DNA from: an uncultured Alteromonadaceae bacterium
GTDB lineage: Bacteria > Pseudomonadota > Gammaproteobacteria > Enterobacterales > Alteromonadaceae
DNA length: 64,000 bases
Direction: 5' to 3'
NCBI GenBank assembly: GCA_913056495.1
Contig: CAJXMO010000006.1
Location: 1 to 64,000, forward strand
Under the pieces are notes generated by a model. The model saw only the letters and a list, made by a program, of their open reading frames with translations, was not told the origin of the DNA and did not search any database. The position numbers and the translations under genes are program-made. This document shows positions 34,701 through 41,133 of this stretch, in pieces; position 1 is the first letter of the stretch; every line of letters begins with the position of its first letter.

Positions 34701-37133
34701 TTCATCGCCACTTTCTGCATTTTCTGTAATTTGAACTTTGAAAGTTCCACCATCCCAGTCTGCGTCACCATCTGTATCTGTTACAATTGCCGAGGGAGCA
34801 ATCTGGCTTATATTACCTTCTGTATATACAAGCGTATTACTGCTAACCGTAATATCAGGTGTATTGTTAGCTATATAAGTTGAAGTATAAAATTTATCAA
34901 CGCTATCCACCTGATCGTTAAAACCAATAAAGAGATAGGCGTTGTCTGCACTTGCTAGCTCAATACTGGTTGCATTAAAACTTTTATCAACCAATGGTGT
35001 ATTAGAATCTAATAGACCAGAAGCACTAGCTGCATATATTCTAACTCTAATACTGTATTGGCTACTACCTAAATACGAAACGGCTAAATCATAATAATAC
35101 CATTCACGGCTAAAATTAAGATTGGTTTGCAGGGAAGTCAATATATCTTTATTGTAATAACCAATAGTCCCTCCACCTGTTCCACCGAGTGCTATTGATA
35201 AATTAGGCCTATACTCGGTAACCGCATCATTGGTAGGAAGCCCTGCAGAATTCTTAGGTGCACTAGCATCGGTAAAGCCAAACCGGATACCATATTGATC
35301 CTTGGCAAAAAAACTAACATTCCAACTCGATAATGTCGGTGAAAAAGGACTTGAAAATGTTAACAATTGCGTTGCTGTTAAGGTGTTCGCGACTAAATGA
35401 CCTGAATCATTGATCCCGCCTGTAGAGCTAAAAATAACTGGGTTACTACCTGTATACGAATCATCGAAATAATTATCTAAATCAGATGATGTAGCAAACT
35501 CAATCGTAGGTGTTGCTACCGTACTTACACTTGAAGTCTGAACAGAGCTAACATTCGAGCTGCCGTCTTTTGCCACTACATGCACTTTATAGCTGGTGTT
35601 TGCAGATAGCCCGGTAATGTCAAAAGTATGTGCATAACCCCCGGAGCTAACATATTGACTACCGCTAGCTAAAGCGGAAGTACCTGATGAATTTTGCCCT
35701 GCCTGAACTTGAGCAGCACTTGGTGTTGAATCACCGCTTTCTGTTACAACATAATAAATGGTGCCAACTTCACTAATATCTACATTTAATTGAAAACCAA
35801 ATGTATCAATATTACTTGCAGAAGGTGTTGTGTTTTCAAACGTTGGTGCGGTTGAGTCCGATACAGTCGCATCCGAGACAATTACATTTACAACAGCTAA
35901 CTCTTGAAATGCCGCTGTACCATATATTTCACCTTCAGAATCCAATGCAGTCGGCCAGCTAACAACAACTTTATCTATGTCTAACCAAGCATCATCGTCC
36001 GCCCAAGTTCCACTGCCTCGGGTAAAAGTTTCCTCACCGTTAGTAGTTAAGACCGTCCAAGTCAATGTATCAGAGACTACTTGAACATCATTTTTAAACC
36101 CAGTTACAGTAAAATCTTCAGTCCCCCCCCCAGAACCTCTTCGATATAGTCTCATCGCATCCAGAGCAAAAGAGCTGTCGGCTGTTATTTGCAAACCACC
36201 AGAGCTGTTGTTGAAAATACCTGGAAAACTATTGTCATACGGGGCTATAGCAATACCTCCAACCAACTGTACGGGATGATCTGTATATAAATTATTACCT
36301 TCCGTCCCCGTTCCCCAATCTATAGTGAAGTCAATATTTGAAGATAAACTTGCAGACAGAGTATAGTCTGCTACTGGCCCGATACTTGATTGAGCTGAAT
36401 AGTCAAGAGTCGCCAACAGCGCACTAAAATCCTTTAGTGCGGCAGCACTAAAAGGTCTGGTAATTTCGATATTACCTTTAACCAATTCAAGTTCCCAATC
36501 CCCTCCTTGCGCTGGATTACCCGTTTTATCGGTTGATGCTGCAATATCCAAATGGGTATTTTGTTTAAGGATATTGAGAAAATGTTCCCCCTCTGCCGTG
36601 GCGGCTAAATCACAGCCAAACAGCAATAAATCTGCCCCACTTTTACTTGCTTGATTTAAAGCACTGAATAGCTCTGGTGTTAATTGATTTAAATCGAATA
36701 GGCTGTTGCCCAATTGCAAACTACCTGAACTACCATGTGATATAATATGAATTGCGTCTAAATCAGAATAATCCGCCAATAGTTTAATTAATTGTGTACT
36801 ACCATTTTGCCCTGCTTCAATATAAACCACTTGCGAACCAGCCGCTAAATTTTTGCTAAATACGCTCGCATCTTGAACCGAACGGTCAATAATAACTAGC
36901 TGACTAATTTGACTGCCTTTTTTAATTATTAACTGATCATCATTTAAGCTTTTAAGCTGGTGTTCTGTCGAATCTATGCTTTCAGAGCGCTTTAATTCAA
37001 TGGGCTTGTTTTCGCCTGCACCAAATATATATTGCGATTGAGTCAGCTCAACCGAACTCAAAGTCTGCCAAGATGCAAATGATGACGTGGGCAATGCAGC
37101 AGCAATTGCTGACGTTAACAGGGTCTTGTTCAT
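25707..37133 (-). CDS. giant repeat surface protein with DUF4347 and GlyGly-CTERM-like tail
   Basis: 3808 residues. Signal peptide 1-20. DUF4347 at about 80-235, with a His-Gly (ISHGSSG, His133) and Cys (LLFGCDLA, Cys174) in positions resembling clan CD (caspase-like) dyads. Residues 240-860: beta-sandwich and fibronectin-III-like parts. About 910-1665: cadherin-like/CSPG-type repeats (VTEDS, VNDAP). About 1770-2480: seven Ig-like repeats of about 101 residues. About 2800-3080: tandem-95-type repeats. Then HYR, Calx-beta, TSP3-like DxDxDG calcium loops, a choice-of-anchor-like domain and two more Ig-like domains. The end is GGSLGVWSLLGLLFTAL followed by RKK, a GlyGly-CTERM-like rhombosortase signal. 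Likely a calcium-stiffened surface adhesin or stalk. Confidence 0.88.
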   Translation of the reverse strand: MNKTLLTSAIAAALPTSSFASWQTLSSVELTQSQYIFGAGENKPIELKRSESIDSTEHQLKSLNDDQLIIKKGSQISQLVIIDRSVQDASVFSKNLAAGSQVVYIEAGQNGSTQLIKLLADYSDLDAIHIISHGSSGSLQLGNSLFDLNQLTPELFSALNQASKSGADLLLFGCDLAATAEGEHFLNILKQNTHLDIAASTDKTGNPAQGGDWELELVKGNIEITRPFSAAALKDFSALLATLDYSAQSSIGPVADYTLSASLSSNIDFTIDWGTGTEGNNLYTDHPVQLVGGIAIAPYDNSFPGIFNNSSGGLQITADSSFALDAMRLYRRGSGGGTEDFTVTGFKNDVQVVSDTLTWTVLTTNGEETFTRGSGTWADDDAWLDIDKVVVSWPTALDSEGEIYGTAAFQELAVVNVIVSDATVSDSTAPTFENTTPSASNIDTFGFQLNVDISEVGTIYYVVTESGDSTPSAAQVQAGQNSSGTSALASGSQYVSSGGYAHTFDITGLSANTSYKVHVVAKDGSSNVSSVQTSSVSTVATPTIEFATSSDLDNYFDDSYTGSNPVIFSSTGGINDSGHLVANTLTATQLLTFSSPFSPTLSSWNVSFFAKDQYGIRFGFTDASAPKNSAGLPTNDAVTEYRPNLSIALGGTGGGTIGYYNKDILTSLQTNLNFSREWYYYDLAVSYLGSSQYSIRVRIYAASASGLLDSNTPLVDKSFNATSIELASADNAYLFIGFNDQVDSVDKFYTSTYIANNTPDITVSSNTLVYTEGNISQIAPSAIVTDTDGDADWDGGTFKVQITENAESGDEISISDTDGDGTAITISGTDILSNSVDIGDLSVSGGTVTNNTALTITFDSDATNANVQEVLQSIRYRTTSDNPGTSNRTVTFTATDKNAASASDTRTIAVSAVNDNPEITSLPDDLTVTEDSSGNLDLSAVVLSDSDSGTITVTLTLSGGSFATPADGSGVGSGVTETLVNSTTITLVGSADDINTYLDTASNIQYTGSSNTNGDNAATLNISVNDGDGSGDVNLGSANIDITAVNDAPTVSTNAGLTLDEAASSQISSAELAASDVDDVASGITFTVATLPANGSLKLNDSVLTVNSTFTQADIDNNLVSYEHNGGESTADSFEFSVADGGEDSAAAVTGQTFSITVNPVNDAPSVATNSGLTLNEGANSQITTTELNASDADDSGTGLTYTITTAPTNGTLFVDANSNSTLDSGEELAVNGTFTQQDIEALNNGGLRYEHDGGETTSDNFEFDLADGGEDSAAAVTGQTFSITVNPVNDAPTVNTNTGLTTSDISEGGSASITQAKFEYTDADDAAANLTYTITTLPTNGTLTLNDTTLNVNDTFTQDDINNELVKYIHNGTDNLTDSFTFDLKDDEDAGVTGQTFSISVTNVNDNPTGTSLPSDISFTEDSNGNLDLSQIVFADSDSGASITVTLTLNGGTFSSPADGSAGNVTATLVNSTTITLVGTPADINAYLDTASNIQYTGSSNTNGDNAATLNISVNDNAGSGDITVGDINLDITAVNDAPSMATNSGLTLDEGGNSQISTSELSASDVDDSGAGLIYTITTAPGNGTLFVDANDNGTLDTGEALAANSTFTQQDIEALNNGGLRYEHNGGETTSDSFVFNLADGGEDSAAAVTGQTFSITVNPVNDSPSAIQLSTSQINQSQALDSAFVIGILSTSDEDAADTHSYSLVEVASSDNGNCTSAANNSLFAVENDTLKANAGILPGNYQVCIATNDGTTNYQQTFAINVVDDVAPDAPSITTPIETDGVVNAAEDNDVLIAGTGAEAGNSVTITITDGANSSDQTVTADGSGAWTINGSEFDVSSFNNGSLTVSVTQTDTAGNTSDPASTTITLDNQAPAAPSISTPIEIDNIVNASEDDTVLISGSGAEPNASLTITVGSVSIQTTADSNGDWTIESNELDISALNNGSLTVTVTQTDAAGNESSSATQGITLDNTAPDAPVINTPIESDGIVNAAEDEDVLIAGTGAEAGNNVTVTITDGANSSDQTVTADGSGNWTINGSEFDVSSFNNGSLTVSVTQTDTAGNTSSAATQSITLDNSDPTAPTITTPVEGDGYVNAAEDNDVLIAGSGAEANASVTVTITDGANSLDQTVTADGSGNWTVSGSEFDVSAFNNGTLTVTATQTDAAGNTSTASTQDITLDNSAPSAVTITTPIETDGIVNAAEDADVLIAGSGAEANASVTVTVTDGVNSLDQTVTADGSGDWTISGSELDVSAFNNGTLTISATQTDTAGNTSTAATEAITLDNSAPSAPSITTPIEIDNIVNAGEDDTVLISGSGAEANATLTITIGSVSIQTTADSNGDWTIESNELDISALTNGTLTVTVIQTDAAGNESSSATQGITLDNTAPDAPVINTPIEGDDVINANEALNLILAGTSEPMADIEVIITDSDSGSFEIQTSADESGEWVTDSADLSSLIDGELNITTVQTDQAGNMSEQSQLQVMKDTLAPKVSTISLSDGNFKAGETIVFTLTSDKAISVSGDNLSLSLDIGGVDKQAEFVSATENSLTFHYTVQAGDTDDDGVVVLASGVILNSDIIEDAAGNIADLTFTNEQNVATLVDTTAPVQVVINEPAEPVTVNASSFVISGTHPEAIKVKLYADVDNNGQPDSSEALLSTGVVEGSWSFEVNLTENTEHNFVIQAEDDAGNVSGFTPVSTITEDSTSPADFEVVIEQSLIDLTNDTSASFALNGAEVGSQYQYIITDSNKQTVSGFGTVNQANQLVDGIDVSGLAEGELTITVILSDDANNQSNSFSDTVNKLYQKAPVIIQGEAVVVSMSEDSSPVAFALSLDATDENGDELTWTVSSNASSGTAQTTASGNTANISYTPDDNFNGSDSFVIQVSDGVDSDTVAVNVTVDAVNDEPTGQSMQVSVVEDSSAVIIPATDDLDGDTLSLQVKQLPQNGVLTTQNDGWIYQPELNFNGSDRFVYTVSDDTAESVEYSVELTVTPVNDAPVAQADAFNLEKSDDDSYSLNVLANDLDVDGDTLIIEGVSASVGEATISDSRDTINYQAPDNFTGRVTLNYSVRDGNKGRSQALVNLQITGVQFGEPPVISVPDDVVVNATGLFTKVDLGVATAVDALGNPLPVSLVDGSTLFKPGEHIAYWRAVDSQGNETTEQQTVTVHPLVSISKNQIVSEGSDVTVTFLLNGPAPQYPLTIPFSVNEASTADVGIDYDLSQTSVDIESGTQAKLTFSLLADAEVEPDETIIIDLDSSLNLGAKNTTSIRISEDNIAPEVGLTVMQDDENRLTVSQQTGLVSIMAAVSDPNPNDTVSINWTTQDDIVNLSADAQVFEFDPLVVNPGVYPVSAIVTDSGLPALSDSQTVYIEVRESLQQLDENLDTDGDLIPDAEEGYADSDGDGIPDFQDAISDCNVVPEQALIQNGFLVEGDPGVCLRKGSTAALSDTGGLLLDEDLINAGLTHDDDANLVGGLIDFIAYGLPEKGQSYQLVYPQIAPVPQNAVYRKLRNGNWSDFVVNDSNQIASSLGEPGYCPPPGDESWIAGLTEGHWCVQLTIEDGGSNDDDGIANGSIVDPGGIAVMNNGNQPPVAMDDQAELAWNTSVTIDVLNNDIDPDGDEITVSSVTASFGQIVVEADNQVTYTPNPNYAGNDTIEYGISDRNGGTDSAIVNVTVKPNRSPEAVSDLLQIDGSSPVTINVLANDNDIDGDILSIESASAQYGSVSIVNNQLVYSADDFIGEDTISYLISDGEGGQASSQVTVTITGPEQVTVNNKSSGGSLGVWSLLGLLFTALSRKKLSAIFKRQQKGQK
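29690..31822 (-). repeat. seven tandem Ig-like coding repeats of about 101 codons
   Basis: Each unit has the form (S/T)AP.AP.I.TPIE.D..VNA.ED..VLI.G.GAEA...TVT, then W.I.....DVS.FNNG.LTV...QTD.AGN.S, then ITLDN. Two classes alternate: one with TITDGANSSDQTVTADGSG and one with GSVSIQTTADSNGDW. Units 2-3 and 6-7 carry the same class order, and units 2 and 6 share almost identical text (ELDISAL.NG.LTVTV.QTDAAGNESSS). This points to a recent higher-order duplication of a multi-unit block. Confidence 0.85.
32140..34400 (-). repeat. cadherin-like coding repeats including a duplicated block
   Basis: About 7 units of roughly 105-120 codons, with linkers VNDAP / VNDNP. Near-identical segments recur at the two ends of the array: TASNIQYTGSSNTNGDNAAT, FTQQDIEALNNGGLRYEH and GGEDSAAAVTGQTFSITVNP. 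A block of two or three units was therefore copied. In cadherin-like domains the inter-domain Asp/Asn ligands bind calcium, and these linkers keep them. Confidence 0.8.
36123..36131 (-). repeat. G9 homopolymer inside the giant-protein gene
   Basis: Nine consecutive C on the plus strand (G on the coding strand) at codons of three Gly (RRGSGGGTED, about residues 334-340). A change of one base would shift the frame and truncate the protein after about 340 residues. Such tracts are classic slipped-strand phase-variation sites in surface proteins. Confidence 0.6.
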
Positions 37134-37211
37134 AATGTGCCTTTAATAAGTGACAACCAAATAGTGTCCAACGATTTTTAAATTAAAGTGGTTGAGAATA
37201 AATACTTAAAT

Positions 37212-37474
37212 TTAGCCAATAAAACTGGCTTCCGTGCCTTGATTATCTGTCCAAGAAGCCATTTCACTGTACTTTTGAAACAATTCAGGCGGTAAAATAG
37301 AAAGCCTTGCGGTAAATTCCATTTTTGTTTTTACCGTATGTAAATCCTTAGCTCCTAACGCCAAGTCAAACTGTTCTTCTTTGCCGCGTAAAATTTTGGG
37401 TTTTGGCGTAATAAACCTGCCAGCAAAGTAGACCCAGCTCTGGGCAAACCTGAATTAAAAAAATATTTTTGCAT
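37212..37474 (-). pseudogene. sulfotransferase with internal deletion
   Basis: ATG at 37474 opens with FFNSGLPRAGSTLLAGLLRQ, the PAPS-binding 5'-loop that starts sulfotransferases. After about 30 codons the frame changes and a C-terminal part follows (KDLHTVKTKMEFTARLSILP, ending SWTDNQGTEASFIG at TAA 37212-37214). The middle of about 150-200 residues is gone and the two ends are out of frame near 37385. The family call for the N-terminus is good; the C-terminal match is from memory. Confidence 0.65.
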
Positions 37475-37808
37475 GTAACATATTCTCTTTTCGCTTGTAT
37501 ACAGCGAGCAACAGGGTGAACAGTTATTCTTACTAACTGAATTAACCCACAACCAGGTGAGACTGGCTCTAAAAAAATACAAGCTTAATTTTTCCAACCA
37601 TTCAATCATACTGGTCGGAGGTGGTTAATAATAGCTTTATTTTCTAAACATAAACAATTGGATTTAAAGATAGAACAAAATAACAAAATTGAAATTGTTT
37701 AATGACGATTCTTTTTCGGATAACCATACGGGTACTTTAGTAGTTATGTACTGCAAATAAAACGTACTGATTAATTGCTTTAATAATAGACAACTACATG
37801 TCTGCTAC

Positions 37809-37891
37809 TCACTTAAATCCATCCTGCTTATCTTTCAGTCTAATGTCAGGTTCAATCCCTATCAGCTCAATAAAACGCTTATCAAATAATG
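37809..37891 (-). pseudogene. short C-terminal coding scrap
   Basis: An open minus-strand stretch ending FIELIGIEPDIRLKDKQDG-F-K before a TGA (37809-37811). Wording and length suggest the tail of a lost enzyme. The family is not recognised with confidence. Confidence 0.25.
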
Positions 37892-38106
37892 ATTGGTTTT
37901 AGTTGGCATAGTGATGACAACGCCAGAGTTTAGCAATACAAACAAACCAAGATTACCAAACTGACAACAGCCCATGATATTAATGCCCACTTTAGCTATG
38001 TTGGGAAAAATTCAACATAGTGAATTGCGCTTTCACCAATTTAAACAGTATTTAGGTTTTGTAAATTATAAATCGGCGTTTAAAATCTGAGTTGCTTTAG
38101 ATCAAG

Positions 38107-38322
38107 TTAGTCATTAATTTTATTGAATTCCCTATTGGTTTCTTGCTGGATAATTTCAGGATCCAACAACCCCGGCTTCAAGCTTGCTTTTATCGCCTCG
38201 TTTCTTATTGTTTTACGGTTAGCAATTATATTTTCCAGCGCTTGGCTTTCATACTCAGAGGCGATTGAATACTTTTGGTAATTTAAAGCGTTGTAGGTAT
38301 TTATTGCCTGCTCTACAAAGGC
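38107..38322 (-). pseudogene. coding scrap of about 70 codons with no start
   Basis: A stop-to-stop minus-strand frame with helical, protein-like composition: AINTYNALNYQKYSIASEYE, then ENIIANRKTIRNEAIKASL, then LDPEIIQQETN. It has no start codon near its head and a stop immediately upstream, so it is a fragment. Its origin is unknown. Confidence 0.3.
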
Positions 38323-38498
38323 TTAACCCTTGGGCTATCGCCATGCGGCATTTGAGTGTTAGCCAGACAAAAAATATTGCATGCGCACCAGAGATGTCCA
38401 AGCTAATTTATTAAATTAATTAAATTTAACGGGCTAAAGCCCAACTTACAAAGGACTTAAATCATCTAGTATGAAGAGAGTTGAAGAGGAGGATTAAA

Positions 38499-38522
38499 GC
38501 ACCTGCAAATTAATACAGGTGC
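38499..38522 (-). terminator. stem-loop after the sugar isomerase gene
   Basis: GCACCTG (38499-38505) pairs with CAGGTGC (38516-38522), followed on the minus strand by a short T stretch (TTTAAT). A plausible weak terminator. Confidence 0.5.
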
Positions 38523-38531
38523 CATAGTTAA

Positions 38532-39380
38532 TTAATAGGCTTCACAGTACTGGCTTAAATAAGCCAAAGTTTCTTCTGCTTTTTCGTGACCGGTTGCTTC
38601 TAAAATAATTTGAATGCCCGGTTTTTTATCTTTTAACAGCTTAAATAAGTGGGCACTGTCCATTTCGCCTGTACCAGCGGGTAAATCACCCCATTTTAAA
38701 CCGTCTTTTAAAATGTAGTCTTTGCTGTGAATAGCGACTATTCTGTCACCAAACTTTTCAAAGGCTTCATCCATTAAGGCTTGCTGATTATGGGTTTGAT
38801 CCGGTGGGAAAAAGTTAACCGGATCATAAATCACCTGTACATTAGGTGAGTCAACCAATTCCAACATACGTAACATTTTATCGTATGTGTGAATTGTATG
38901 ATTATGGGCAACGCCTTCAATACCGACAATAGAGCCGTATTTTTCAGCTGTTTTAGCCAAACGTTTGACCGCTTCAACCAACTCTAAAAATGATTCTTCG
39001 GTTTGAGATTCCGGGTGATAAGTACAGTCCGGATTTTTAGAGCCGGTTTCTGTGCCTACGATTGCGCAGCCAAAATCACGGGCAAACCTTAGGTGCTCTT
39101 CAAATCTTAATAATGATTGCTCTTTAATTTCCGGGTCCGGATGAATTGGGTTGATGTAACATCCCAATACGGCAATTTGAATATCTTGAGCTCTGAATGC
39201 ATCACGCACATGGTTGGCAAAACCCGGTGATAACTGACCCGCTTCCTCTTTAATAAAAGGGAAGGATTTGGCTAACGCCAGTTGAATACATTTAGCTGGC
39301 TTGTATTGACCAATTGCTTGCGCGATTTCTTCAGGCGTACCCTGACCAAAATCATGTGCTCGTAAACCTAAATTCCACAT
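38532..39380 (-). CDS. sugar phosphate isomerase/epimerase-like TIM-barrel protein
   Basis: 282 residues, xylose-isomerase-like TIM barrel. Likely metal ligands are in IGIEGVAHNH (Glu, near 153), VIYDPVNFFPPD (Asp), IVAIHSKDY (His) and IILEATGHE (Glu). GTETGS near 107 is typical of the family. It lacks a signal peptide and acts in the cytoplasm. It is 19 bp downstream of the double CE12 esterase gene in the same direction, so it is probably part of the pectin/xylan operon, isomerising a released sugar or sugar acid. The exact substrate is not readable. Confidence 0.85.
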   Translation of the reverse strand: MWNLGLRAHDFGQGTPEEIAQAIGQYKPAKCIQLALAKSFPFIKEEAGQLSPGFANHVRDAFRAQDIQIAVLGCYINPIHPDPEIKEQSLLRFEEHLRFARDFGCAIVGTETGSKNPDCTYHPESQTEESFLELVEAVKRLAKTAEKYGSIVGIEGVAHNHTIHTYDKMLRMLELVDSPNVQVIYDPVNFFPPDQTHNQQALMDEAFEKFGDRIVAIHSKDYILKDGLKWGDLPAGTGEMDSAHLFKLLKDKKPGIQIILEATGHEKAEETLAYLSQYCEAY

Positions 39381-39399
39381 AGACTGTTTTCCGATAATT

Positions 39400-40941
39400 T
39401 TATAAACCTAAAAGGTAGTTCAGTTGCTCCGCAACTACCTCTGCTGTTAGTTTTGCCCCTGCCATGCTGGTGTGAGTATGCTTGTCTCCAAACAAAGGGT
39501 CAACTGCATCCGGGCCTAATTGGTCATATTTTGATGAAATGAGATTATGTAAATCAATAAAATCACTACCGCTTTGGCGTGCAACATGATTGGCCCATTG
39601 CGGATAACTGCTTTCGGCACGTTTAATCAGCGGTTTTTCATCCTGCCAGGTTTTGCGTGGTACCGGAGAGCAAATAATTGGGGTAACGCCTAAAGCTTTT
39701 GCCTGACCGATCATTTTACGCAAATATTCGCCATAGCTATACACAGTTTCAGTTTTGCCGGTCAGCATATTATCAATGACTTCAAATTCCTGACCTATAC
39801 CCCGGATAGTACCGCGAGCTCTGGATTTGTCATTGAGTGCAGCGGCATCATTATGGCCAAACTGAATCAAAACAATATCACCCGGTTGCATCATGTTAAG
39901 GGCACGCTGCCAATGACCACCAGTCATAAATGTCCGACTACTTAATCCCCCTATTGCTCGGTTGACTAAATTAACATGGTCTTGATTTAAATAATCACCA
40001 ACAAAATCGCCCCAGCCCCATTGACCATTTGAACCATCACCGGCCCCATTTCTGACGGTAGAATCACCCACCATAAATACGCTTTGACGGGTTTTATCCG
40101 CAACAAAAGGCAGCCTTAACCAAGTCCAGTCATAATTTTCGACCGACTGACCTTTTTTTGAATACCAAGCTTTATCAATTGCCGGGCGAATGCCTTTTAA
40201 CGAGCTCACTATTGTGCTGGCATGTAATTCTGCGCCTTTAGGGTTAAAGTGCACATAATCTTTAACGTACATTTCTGCCGTCTTTGCCTGACCCAAAGCT
40301 TCCAACTTATCCGCAACCATATTGCTGACATCAATAAACTGAGTGTCTAATTCCCAAGCCAGTTGATACATCCAGTAACCATATTGACCTGACCCTCGCT
40401 CAATTCGGCCGTTATGCCAACGATTACGGACCGTCAAAGACATTAATACCGGGGTTGCCTGTTTTGCTTTTACATCAGCTACCATTTTTCGAATATAATG
40501 CCCAAAGCTATACACAGTTTCTTCTTTACCGGTTAGCTGATTATGAATATGACGGCTTTCATCTCCAATGCCGCCAATAGTGCCGCGTGCACGTCTGTCA
40601 TCATTAATCGGGCTGGCATCATTATGACCAAACTGAATCAATACCAGGTCACCCGGTTTTACATCATCTATCAGTTTGTCCCATAATCCTTCTGCAATAA
40701 AGGTACGGGTCGAACGTCCACCTCGAGCACGGTTGTCAACGGTCGTTTTAGCCGGATCAAAAAAGGTCTGTAACACACCGGCCCAACCTTGTTGATCAGG
40801 CTTACCATAGCCTGCTGCAGTAGAATCGCCGGCAACAAAAATCGTTTGTGGCTGCAAGTCAGCTTCTTTTGCAAACCCTGCCTGACTCAAGGTTGCAAGC
40901 AACCAGGCAAAACAAACTAACTTTAAACTGTTTAATTTCAT
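39400..40941 (-). CDS. two-domain CE12-type SGNH acetylesterase
   Basis: 513 residues with a Sec signal peptide (cut near 24, AFA). Two CE12 (rhamnogalacturonan acetylesterase-like) domains: domain 1 about 30-275 (FVAGDSTAAGYG, NRARGGRSTRTF, IQFGHNDASP, DYVHFNPKGA) and domain 2 about 285-513 (FMVGDSTVRNGAG, NRAIGGLSSRTF, IQFGHNDAAAL, KHTHTSMAGA). The nucleophile Ser (GDS), the oxyanion Gly/Asn and the terminal His are present in both. The Asp of the DxxH pair is clear in domain 1 (DYVH); in domain 2 it reads DKHTH. It should remove acetyl groups from pectin or rhamnogalacturonan backbones in the periplasm or outside. The domains come from a tandem duplication. Confidence 0.88.
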   Translation of the reverse strand: MKLNSLKLVCFAWLLATLSQAGFAKEADLQPQTIFVAGDSTAAGYGKPDQQGWAGVLQTFFDPAKTTVDNRARGGRSTRTFIAEGLWDKLIDDVKPGDLVLIQFGHNDASPINDDRRARGTIGGIGDESRHIHNQLTGKEETVYSFGHYIRKMVADVKAKQATPVLMSLTVRNRWHNGRIERGSGQYGYWMYQLAWELDTQFIDVSNMVADKLEALGQAKTAEMYVKDYVHFNPKGAELHASTIVSSLKGIRPAIDKAWYSKKGQSVENYDWTWLRLPFVADKTRQSVFMVGDSTVRNGAGDGSNGQWGWGDFVGDYLNQDHVNLVNRAIGGLSSRTFMTGGHWQRALNMMQPGDIVLIQFGHNDAAALNDKSRARGTIRGIGQEFEVIDNMLTGKTETVYSYGEYLRKMIGQAKALGVTPIICSPVPRKTWQDEKPLIKRAESSYPQWANHVARQSGSDFIDLHNLISSKYDQLGPDAVDPLFGDKHTHTSMAGAKLTAEVVAEQLNYLLGL

Positions 40942-41069
40942 TTTATCCTCTGTGAAATATCAGATTAAATTGATATTTTATGATTGTAAATGATTGAATT
41001 TGACATAACAATAATAAAATTAAAACAAAAATGACAATAGTGTAAACAATCACCTGTTCAGTCATATTA

Positions 41070-41100
41070 AAAGACAGAGCTGGAACTCATCAGCTCTGTT
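41070..41100 (-). terminator. intrinsic terminator after the GH115 gene
   Basis: ACAGAGCTG (41074-41082) and CAGCTCTGT (41091-41099) form a 9-bp stem followed on the minus strand by CTTTTAAT. Confidence 0.75.
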
Positions 41101-41133
41101 GGTGTTTAACAAAAAACCTCACTTATATCGGTT

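Larger units (their letters stand above)
37134..38531. other. gene graveyard between the giant protein and the pectin locus
   Basis: About 1.4 kb with no intact gene. It holds a deleted sulfotransferase (37212-37474), two reverse-strand coding scraps (37809-37891, 38107-38322), and a forward open stretch of 39 codons (37974-38090; MILMPTLAMLGKIQHSE at its start) with no recognised family. The remainder is AT-rich and featureless. This looks like a decaying accessory block. Confidence 0.6.

Noticed and set aside
27000-34800. Many long plus-strand open frames inside the giant gene
   Set aside because: They are antisense shadows of repetitive Ser/Thr/Asp/Val-rich coding sequence, lack ribosome sites, and share the repeat period of the sense gene.
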